DNA of 64,000 nt from Devosia ureilytica. Its GTDB lineage: Bacteria; Pseudomonadota; Alphaproteobacteria; Rhizobiales; Devosiaceae. The notes beneath the pieces were generated by a model. That model saw only the letters and a program-made list of their open reading frames with translations. It ran no database searches and was not told the DNA's origin. A program made the position numbers and the translations under genes. The stretch lies in NCBI RefSeq assembly GCF_024273195.1, contig NZ_JAMZCU010000005.1:95628-159627 (forward strand), read 5' to 3'. Of this stretch, positions 58,368 through 64,000 are shown one piece after another. The first letter of the stretch is position 1. Every line of letters starts with the position of its first letter.

Positions 58368-59372
58368 CTACTGCACCGCCGCCAGCATCTCTTCGATCCA
58401 CGCCGGGGAATTGGCGATAATCTCGCTTTCCTCGAGTGTAAGCGTCTTGTCCGGCTGCGGCAGACCTTCAAAGGACGCGTCCAGCTCGGTGCCCAGATCG
58501 ACGACCGGGAACATCCAATTGGTGGTCGGGATCACTTTCTGCCCTTCGACCGAGGTCAGATAGGCGAGGAAATCGCGGGCCAGATCCTGCTGGTCGGAGG
58601 ATTTCAATATCCCCGCCACTTCGATCTGCGGGAAATGTCCTTCACTGAACATGGCCGCCTTGATGGTGTGATCATCCTCGTCAAAAATGTGGTAGGCCGG
58701 CGATGTGGTGTAGGACAGGACCATATCCGCTTCCCCATCGAGGAACAGCGCATAGCTCTCGCTCCACTCGCGGGTAATGGTGAGGATATGCGGCTTGAGG
58801 CCCGCCCAGATTTCCGGGGCGCGCTCGCCGTAGGCGGCCTTGACCCAGAGCATCAGCCCAAGGCCCGGCGTGGCCGAGCGCGGGTCCTGGATGGCGATCT
58901 TGATGTCGTCGGGCAGTGCGATCAGCTCTTCAAACGAGGCCGGCGGCACCGGCATGGTGTCGGTGTCGTGCATGAAGGCGAAGTGCGAATAGTCGAAGGG
59001 CACGAACTGCGCATCGGTCCATTCGCCCGGCAGGGCGAGATCGCTCAGCGCCAAGCCATGATCGGCAAAGAGCCCTGTGGCCCGTGCCTCTCCGGCAATG
59101 GCGGTATCGAGCCCCAGGATCATATCGGCCTCGGTGCTTTCGCCCTCAAGCTGCACCTTGCGCAGCGTGCCGATGGACGAGTCGGCGGCCACCCAATTGA
59201 CCGTGCAATTGCAGGTGGCTTCAAAGCCGTCCTTGAGCGGCACGCCCGGACCCCATTCCGAGGCAAAGCCGTCATAGGTGTAGATAGTGAGGGTGGGCTT
59301 GCCCTGTGCGATTGCACTGCCGGAAAATCCGGCAATAAGGACCGCAAGCGCCAGCGAGGAGGATTTGACCAT
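58368..59372 (-). CDS. thiB: Thiamine ABC transporter substrate-binding protein ThiB
   Basis: A protein of 334 residues. The signal peptide ends near AIAQ. The mature start is PTLTIYTYDGFASEWGPG, diagnostic of ThiB/TbpA. It binds thiamine and its phosphates in the periplasm. The start at 59372 is preferred over an extended frame to 59453. It is the first gene of the thiBPQ operon. Confidence 0.93.
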   Translation of the reverse strand: MVKSSSLALAVLIAGFSGSAIAQGKPTLTIYTYDGFASEWGPGVPLKDGFEATCNCTVNWVAADSSIGTLRKVQLEGESTEADMILGLDTAIAGEARATGLFADHGLALSDLALPGEWTDAQFVPFDYSHFAFMHDTDTMPVPPASFEELIALPDDIKIAIQDPRSATPGLGLMLWVKAAYGERAPEIWAGLKPHILTITREWSESYALFLDGEADMVLSYTTSPAYHIFDEDDHTIKAAMFSEGHFPQIEVAGILKSSDQQDLARDFLAYLTSVEGQKVIPTTNWMFPVVDLGTELDASFEGLPQPDKTLTLEESEIIANSPAWIEEMLAAVQ

Positions 59373-59458
59373 TTTGGTCTCCCTTCGTTTGGTGTGCGGC
59401 CATGGGTGAAGGGATGTGTCAATGGTAAGGACGCGCGAGGGCACCCTTGCCATCTCGA

Positions 59459-59540
59459 ACTTCCTCCGCCAGCATGACCTGGTTCAGGTTCTATGGGTAA
59501 CTCTCAGCTCCGGCGGTAACCGGAACACCCCAGCGAGACG
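59459..59540 (-). promoter_or_regulatory. TPP (THI element) riboswitch upstream of thiBPQ
   Basis: On the minus strand the conserved blocks occur in order: CTGGGGTG, GCTGAGA, ACCC, GAACCTGAACCAGG, and GGCGGAGGAA. The element ends about 90 bases before the thiB start. Binding of thiamine pyrophosphate would switch off thiamine import. Confidence 0.95.
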
Positions 59541-59569
59541 GTGCGGACCTTATTGAGAGTGAACCCAGA

Positions 59570-60289
59570 GTGCAATCCCCCAATCCATCGACCCAAAAAC
59601 TGCTGCTCAGCTTTGATCGACCACTGGCCATTGTCGGCGGCGGCACCGTTGATCCCGCGCTTTTGCGCGAACTGGCCGCGCGCCAGGTGGCCCTTGTCGG
59701 CGCTGACGGCGGCGGCAATGCCATAGGCGCTGCCGGGCTCATTCCCGAGGCCATTCTGGGCGATCTTGATTCGCTCGAAGATCGTGCGGCGTGGGAAAAG
59801 CGCACAAGCGTCATCCACATTCCCGAACAGATCACCACCGACTTCCAGAAGGCACTCTATTCCACCGAGGCGCCGGTGACCCTCGCCCTGGGCATGACCG
59901 GCAAACGGCTTGATCACACATTGGCGGCGCTGAGCGCCCTGCATGAAGTGGCACACAGCCGCCGGGTGATCCTGGTCGATGAGGTGGACGTCGCCCTCGC
60001 CATTTCAGGGCGCTTTGCCTTCGACGCGGCGCCCAGGGAGCGCATCTCGGTGCATCCTCTGGTGCCGATTGTCTTTGAGCGGACCGAGGGCCTCTACTAT
60101 CCGATGAACAACCTGCTGCTCGACCCGGCCGGGCGCCTGGGCACCTCGAACGAGGGCACCGGCGGGCGGGTTGAGATCGTGCCGAAGGACCAGACACCCT
60201 GGCTGCTGATCCTGGGGCGCGAGCGGCTCTGGGATATGGTGGCAGCGTGTGAGGCGGCTGAGGAACACACCCACCTGGCCTCCCCCTGA
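59570..60289 (+). CDS. Thiamine pyrophosphokinase
   Basis: A protein of 239 residues from a GTG. The TPK motifs ADGGGNAIGAAGL and AILGDLDSLED are present, then the TTDFQKAL and GMTGKRLDHTLA segments. It makes TPP, the riboswitch ligand. It is divergent from thiB. Its C-terminal residues HTHLASP are encoded by the intergenic repeat. Confidence 0.92.
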   Translation: MQSPNPSTQKLLLSFDRPLAIVGGGTVDPALLRELAARQVALVGADGGGNAIGAAGLIPEAILGDLDSLEDRAAWEKRTSVIHIPEQITTDFQKALYSTEAPVTLALGMTGKRLDHTLAALSALHEVAHSRRVILVDEVDVALAISGRFAFDAAPRERISVHPLVPIVFERTEGLYYPMNNLLLDPAGRLGTSNEGTGGRVEIVPKDQTPWLLILGRERLWDMVAACEAAEEHTHLASP

Positions 60290-60313
60290 AAAAAGGGGAG
60301 GTTGGGTGGGGGT
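60270..60313. repeat. Dispersed palindromic repeat, copy 5, overlapping the TPK 3' end
   Basis: CCTCCCC (60279-60285), an eight-base loop and GGGGAGG (60295-60301), flanked by ACCCACC and TTGGGTGGGGG. It spans the stop of the thiamine pyrophosphokinase gene and may serve as terminator for both convergent genes. Confidence 0.65.
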
Positions 60314-60320
60314 AAATGGC

Positions 60321-62138
60321 CTAAACCGCCTCAGCCGTCCTGAACTGCAGTTTTGCCAGGTCGGCATAGCGGCCGCCCTTGGCGACCAGCTGGTCATGGG
60401 TGCCATGGTCGATGATCTCGCCGCCATCGAGCACCAGGATGGTATTGGCATCGCGGATCGTTGCCAGACGATGGGCGATGACCAGCGTGGTCCGCCCTTC
60501 CATCAGGTGTTCCAGGGCCAGTTGCACCAACCGCTCGGATTGCGCGTCGAGCGCCGAGGTGGCCTCGTCGAGCAGCAGGATCGGGGCATTCTTCAAAATG
60601 GCGCGGGCAATGGCGAGGCGTTGCTTCTGCCCGCCCGAGAGCATGACGCCGCGTTCGCCCACCACCGTGTCGTAGCCGGCGGGCAGGTCGGTGACGAAGT
60701 CATCCACCAGCGCCGCCTTGGCTGCCGCGATCACCTCGTCCATGGCCGCATCGGGTTTGCCGAAACGGATATTGTCGGCAATGGTGCCGGCAAAGATGAT
60801 CGGCTCCTGCTCGACATAGGCGAAACGCTGCCGCAACTCGCTCAGCTTCACATCGCGGATATCGACGCCGTCCACCGCGATAGTCCCCGCGTCGACGTCA
60901 TAGAAGCGCTGCAGCAGCGACAGCGTCGTCGACTTGCCCGACCCCGAGGGGCCGACCAGCGCCACGGTCTCGCCCTTGCCGACGCTGAAGCTGACATTGG
61001 TCAGCACCTTGTCGCTGCCCGCCTCGCCATAGGAAAAATTGACACCTGTGAAGGTCACCGTGCCAAGCGGCGGGGTCGGCAGCGCCACGGGCCGGGCGGG
61101 ATCAACGATTTCGGGCTTGGTATCGAGGATTTCGGTGAGGCGCTCCGTGGCCCCCGAAACCGTCTGCAAGGTGCCCAGCACTTCCGAGACATTGGTCAGC
61201 GCGCCCGACGCCATCAGCGCATAGACGAGAAACTGCCCCAATTGCCCGGCCGTCACCGAGCCGTCGAACACCGCACGGGCGCCCCACCACACGAGCCCCA
61301 CCAGCGCGGCGGTGCCAAGAAAGATCACCATGCCCACAAGAAAGGCGCGGGCGCCCAGACGCTTGACCTCGGCCCTGTAGCTCGCCTCGCTGCTGGTGTC
61401 GTAATGGGCGGCCTGCACATGTTCCTGGGTAAAGGACTTCACCGTGCGATTGGCGCCCAGCATTTCAGTCGCCATGGCGGAGAGGTCCGCCAGCGCATCC
61501 TGGGTGCGGCGCGACATGCCGCGCAGGCGCCGCGCATAGATCATCACCGGGAACAGGATCGCCGGCAGCGCCACAACCACGGCAATCGTCAGCACCGGAC
61601 TGGTGAGGATCATCATGGTCAAGGCGCCAATGATAGTGACGAGCGAACGCAGCGCCAGCGAGAAGCTTGACCCGACGGCGCCCCGAATGACGGTCACGTC
61701 GCCATTGAGGCGGCTGGTCAGCTCGCCCACCCGGTGGGTATCGAAATAGCGGGTTTCAAGCTGCAGCAGATGGGCGAACACCGCCTGCCGCAGATCGGCA
61801 ACCACACGCTCGCCAATGACCGAGATAAAGTAGAAACGCGCGCCGCTGGCCACAGCCATGATCACCGAGATGCCGATGATCAGCCAGCCATAGCGCCCGA
61901 CATTATCAAGGTTCTGCGCGACAAAGCCCTCGTCAATCGCGCCGCCCAGCACGGCCGGGATCGCCAGCGAGGAAATGGCCGAAACCAGGAGGAAGAGGAC
62001 GGTAAGAGCAAGCCGCAGCGGATAGCGCAGCAGGAAGGGAAACAATCGGCGCAGGGGTTGGAGCTGGCGCGGCGCCGCCTTGACCTCGGAAACGATCTTT
62101 TCGGGGTCGGTTGCTGCCGAAACGGCCTGGTCTGTCAT
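60321..62138 (-). CDS. ABC exporter, fused transmembrane and ATPase (MsbA/LmrA type)
   Basis: A protein of 605 residues. Six membrane helices lie in residues ~35-330. The ATPase domain (about 360-590) has Walker A GPSGSGKSTTL, signature MLSGGQKQRLAIARAIL and Walker B ILLLDEATSALD. It would homodimerise and may export lipids or drugs. The substrate is unknown. Confidence 0.9.
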   Translation of the reverse strand: MTDQAVSAATDPEKIVSEVKAAPRQLQPLRRLFPFLLRYPLRLALTVLFLLVSAISSLAIPAVLGGAIDEGFVAQNLDNVGRYGWLIIGISVIMAVASGARFYFISVIGERVVADLRQAVFAHLLQLETRYFDTHRVGELTSRLNGDVTVIRGAVGSSFSLALRSLVTIIGALTMMILTSPVLTIAVVVALPAILFPVMIYARRLRGMSRRTQDALADLSAMATEMLGANRTVKSFTQEHVQAAHYDTSSEASYRAEVKRLGARAFLVGMVIFLGTAALVGLVWWGARAVFDGSVTAGQLGQFLVYALMASGALTNVSEVLGTLQTVSGATERLTEILDTKPEIVDPARPVALPTPPLGTVTFTGVNFSYGEAGSDKVLTNVSFSVGKGETVALVGPSGSGKSTTLSLLQRFYDVDAGTIAVDGVDIRDVKLSELRQRFAYVEQEPIIFAGTIADNIRFGKPDAAMDEVIAAAKAALVDDFVTDLPAGYDTVVGERGVMLSGGQKQRLAIARAILKNAPILLLDEATSALDAQSERLVQLALEHLMEGRTTLVIAHRLATIRDANTILVLDGGEIIDHGTHDQLVAKGGRYADLAKLQFRTAEAV

Positions 62139-62384
62139 GGCTGGAACACGCCGTTCTTGCTGCGGGACCGGCTAGGGCCGGCGACCGCCCCCATATAGGG
62201 GCTGCCCCCCCGCCCCGCAACCACGCGCGGCGGGGCAAAAATGCCGCGGCAGGCTTCACCCCGCTTGTTTGCGGCAACGCGTTCTGCACTCTTGCAGAAC
62301 CCGAGCTTCTGCTGTAGGAAGCCGCCACAACACCAGATTGATGCTCTCCGGGCGCTGCGGCGCCCGTTTGATTTGAGGCAAACC

Positions 62385-62606
62385 ATGAAGACCGGCATTC
62401 ACCCCGACTACCACACCATCAACGTTGTCATGACCGACGGCACCACCTACCAGACCCGTTCGACCTGGGGCAAGGAAGGCGACACGCTGCAGCTGGACAT
62501 CGACTCCAAGACCCATCCCGCCTGGACCGGCGGCACGGGCCAGCTGATGGACCGCGGCGGCCGCGTTTCGCGCTTCAAGGAGCGCTTCAAGGGTCTTGGC
62601 ATGTAA
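62385..62606 (+). CDS. rpmE: 50S ribosomal protein L31
   Basis: A protein of 73 residues starting [20 protein letters not shown]. It lacks the CxxC zinc motif, so it is the zinc-independent form usual in this group. It is followed by a strong terminator. Confidence 0.97.
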   Translation: MKTGIHPDYHTINVVMTDGTTYQTRSTWGKEGDTLQLDIDSKTHPAWTGGTGQLMDRGGRVSRFKERFKGLGM

Positions 62607-62631
62607 GCCAAACTCTTCGACGAGTTTTCAG

Positions 62632-62659
62632 CAAAGCCCGGCCCCCGCGCCGGGCTTTG
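62632..62659 (+). terminator. Terminator after rpmE
   Basis: An 11-bp perfect stem CAAAGCCCGGC/GCCGGGCTTTG with a 6-base loop. Confidence 0.82.
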
Positions 62660-62677
62660 TGCTATCCGGGGACCTGC

Positions 62678-62962
62678 ATGTTCATCCTGACACTGACCTA
62701 TACCGTGCCGCTCGATGCCGTCGACGCCCATATCGCGCCGCATATGGCCTGGGTGGCAGAGGGCTATGAAAAGGGCATCTTCCTCGCCTCGGGCCGCAAG
62801 GAGCCACGCACTGGCGGCGTCATCCTCGCCCATGGGCAGCGCGATGCGCTGGCGGCACTGGTCGCCACCGACCCTTTCGTGATCGCGGGGGTGGCGCAAT
62901 ATGAGATTACCGAGCTGGTGCTCAGCCGCACTGCACCGGGTCTGGAAAGATTAAAGGCCTGA
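62678..62962 (+). CDS. YciI-family protein
   Basis: A protein of 94 residues starting MFILTLTYTVPLDAVDAH. It has HMAWVAEGYEKGIFLASGRKEPRTGGVILA, the dimeric YciI alpha-beta fold pattern with a His-Asp pair. The chemical role is unknown. It follows rpmE. Confidence 0.9.
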   Translation: MFILTLTYTVPLDAVDAHIAPHMAWVAEGYEKGIFLASGRKEPRTGGVILAHGQRDALAALVATDPFVIAGVAQYEITELVLSRTAPGLERLKA

Positions 62963-62965
62963 GAA

Positions 62966-63487
62966 TTATTCGGCGCGGGCGAAGGCGGCCTTGAGGCGGG
63001 AGAGCTGGTCGGCCACGCCATTGGCAACACCCGGCGTCATCGGCGGCAAAGTGCCCTTTTCCAGTGCGTCGAGCTGCATCACCCGCTCAAACAGGCGGTC
63101 GCCCTTTTCGATAAAGTCGCGCAGCGCCCGCGGCAGCTCGTCATAGCCCGGCCCGCCGCGCTGCGAGGGCGTTGCGGAGAACTTGACCTTCTCCTTTTCG
63201 GAGCGGGCGTTGTCGCGCGAGATCTCGCCTTCATTGACCGCCCGCTGCAACAAGAGCCACGAGGCCAGCTGCATCAGGCGCGTGGTCAGGCGCATGGATT
63301 CGGTGGCGTAGAGGAAGCCGGCTTCGCGCGGCAGCACCCGGCTCTCGATCCGGCCATCGGCGTCGAGATAAGCGGCCACGGCCTCGATCAGGCCCATGCC
63401 TTCGCGGTAGAGCGCATCAAAACCACTCGACGCCACGATACGCGGACCGATTGAGATTGCTTGCCTCGTGTCGCCATTGTCGGCCAA
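62966..63487 (-). CDS. rcdA: DUF1465 protein, RcdA (regulator of CtrA degradation) family
   Basis: A protein of 173 residues starting at a TTG with an AGGAG site 7 bases before it. The helical core FDALYREGMGLIEAVAAYLDADGR, ESMRLTTRLMQLASWLLLQRAV and LPRALRDFIEKGDRLFERVMQLD is that of PF07323. In Caulobacter RcdA helps deliver CtrA and other substrates to ClpXP via CpdR and PopA. The family link is from established knowledge; the local role is inferred. Confidence 0.82.
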   Translation of the reverse strand: MADNGDTRQAISIGPRIVASSGFDALYREGMGLIEAVAAYLDADGRIESRVLPREAGFLYATESMRLTTRLMQLASWLLLQRAVNEGEISRDNARSEKEKVKFSATPSQRGGPGYDELPRALRDFIEKGDRLFERVMQLDALEKGTLPPMTPGVANGVADQLSRLKAAFARAE

Positions 63488-63600
63488 TGGGGGTCTCCTC
63501 TATGGACCGATGCTAGCCCGAACCGGGCAAGGGGTCACTTGAAGGGTCCCAGTATTGTTAATTTTGTGGTTGAAGCGTGGCCCGCCAAACCTGGCCCTGA

Positions 63601-63631
63601 AAAAGAAAAAGAGCCGCAAGACTGCAGCTCT
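63601..63631 (-). terminator. Terminator of the predicted small RNA
   Basis: On the minus strand AGAGC and GCTCT (with inner GCA/TGC pairs) form a hairpin at 63610-63631, followed by TTTTTCTTTT. No annotated coding gene ends close upstream (the nearest stops at 63769). Confidence 0.85.
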
Positions 63632-63695
63632 CGAAGTTAACAGGGAGGCGTCAAACAGAGGGAGAAACCACTCTGAAAAATCCAGAACAATCTGA
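63601..63695 (-). ncRNA. Predicted CtrA-controlled small RNA next to rcdA
   Basis: On the minus strand, a perfect CtrA box (63721-63735) is followed by a predicted start near 63690-63695, then about 90 bases and a Rho-independent terminator at 63601-63631. Three stem-loops can be drawn: TTCAGA/TCTGGA, CAGAG/CTCTG, and the terminator. A single-stranded CGCCTCCCTG segment (near 63642-63651) looks like an anti-Shine-Dalgarno seed. No ORF or RBS is seen. It would end before the rcdA promoter region. Confidence 0.6.
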
Positions 63696-63720
63696 ATAAC
63701 CTGACGTTACCGCCCAAACA

Positions 63721-63735
63721 TTAATTTGGCCTTAA
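63721..63735. promoter_or_regulatory. Full-consensus CtrA box
   Basis: TTAA-N7-TTAA, exact spacing, between the 69-codon ORF and rcdA. A weaker TTAA-N7-GATT follows at 63750-63764. It is placed at about -26 to -45 of the predicted small RNA. Confidence 0.7.
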
Positions 63736-63768
63736 CAGGCAGAGGTTTCTTAACCCTGTCGATTGACT

Positions 63769-63978
63769 TCAGCGCAACCTTACCGATTTGCCCTCAAGCA
63801 GAGCACGACCGGTCAGGGTGATGATGGCGTCATCGCCAATAACATCGACCCATCCCTTGGCATGGAGTGGCACGATGTCCCGGCGCGCCGGCGGCACGGC
63901 GCCATCGGCCAATGCCCGCAGGGAAGCAATTTCGCTGGCATGCACGCCCTCGAGAATAAGATCGTCCTGTCGCACCAT
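63769..63978 (-). CDS. Small protein of unknown function
   Basis: A protein of 69 residues starting MVRQDDLILEGVHASEIASL from the second ATG (AGGAG six bases before; an ATG at 63984 is only two codons earlier). It is a hydrophilic alpha-beta protein ending in LTGRALLEGKSVRLR. The stop is 34 bases from the CtrA box. The family is not recognised; anything further upstream is outside the window. Confidence 0.7.
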   Translation of the reverse strand: MVRQDDLILEGVHASEIASLRALADGAVPPARRDIVPLHAKGWVDVIGDDAIITLTGRALLEGKSVRLR

Positions 63979-64000
63979 TTCCATCTCCTCCGTGAACCTT

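Noticed and set aside
56623-58563. Long plus-strand ORF (646 codons) opposite thiP
   Set aside because: It is antisense to thiP, with a Gln/Arg/His-rich translation typical of a reversed GC-rich gene.
62678-62962. YciI-like gene as partner of the ECF42-type sigma
   Set aside because: Distance is about 38 kb and neighbours differ; no sign of coupling.
63601-63695. Naming the predicted small RNA EcpR1
   Set aside because: A three-stem-loop layout and cell-cycle setting are suggestive, but no diagnostic sequence can be verified without a search.

Overview
The window is a GC-rich, densely coded stretch of an alphaproteobacterial chromosome. The gene content (CtrA, ChpT, SciP and RcdA-type cell-cycle regulators, a DUF1134/EipA-like protein, an RpoH sigma factor, a Caulobacter-type fliF-fliG-fliH-fliN-flbD order, two likely EcfG-type promoters) points to the Hyphomicrobiales, perhaps a Devosia-like organism; genus is an inference from gene order and style, not established. 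I see no rRNA or tRNA genes, no CRISPR array, and no phage or insertion sequence.

Layout. 1-2.9 kb: a dispersed repeat, a von Willebrand (vWA) membrane protein and its ECF sigma factor, a tiny membrane protein. 2.9-4.1: mnmA. 4.3-15.3: flagellar block (fliK, flgD, sciP, fliF-fliG-fliH-fliN-flbD-flhA) with an unrelated GST gene inside. 15.3-20.4: small stress or housekeeping genes, rluD, and a membrane coiled-coil protein. 20.6-23.1: eipA-like, YHS protein, chpT, a CheY-like regulator. 23.1-28.8: a TPR-type ECF sigma, a second membrane coiled-coil protein, ctrA, then divergently fliI-fliJ. 28.9-37.2: PRC-barrel envelope protein, GNAT, rpoH, SRPBCC, ftsH-glmM, and an outer-membrane beta-barrel. 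37.3-47.7: catabolic and export region (denD-like dehydrogenase, GMC oxidoreductase, sorbosone dehydrogenase-like, flavin monooxygenase, DUF3237, FtsX-type ABC exporter with a TetR regulator). 47.9-52.5: serC-serA, a RelB/YafQ toxin-antitoxin pair, EamA transporter. 52.7-56.0: purA and a large membrane protein. 56.0-60.3: thiQPB under a TPP riboswitch, and a divergent thiamine pyrophosphokinase. 60.3-64.0: ABC exporter, rpmE, YciI-like, rcdA, a predicted small RNA, and a small ORF.

How it fits together. The theme is the CtrA circuit. The window carries the phosphotransferase (chpT), the master regulator (ctrA), its inhibitor (sciP) and a DUF1465/RcdA-type degradation adaptor, together with much of the flagellar export, switch and hook machinery that such circuits control. 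Full or near CtrA boxes (TTAA-N7-TTAA) lie ahead of sciP, fliF, fliI/ctrA, eipA, the outer-membrane protein and, most interestingly, ahead of a short terminator-ended transcript next to rcdA that looks like an undescribed CtrA-controlled small RNA. A sigma-54 promoter sits directly before fliK, fitting control by FlbD. Two genes, one beside ctrA, carry apparent general-stress (EcfG) promoters. All regulatory calls are motif readings by eye.
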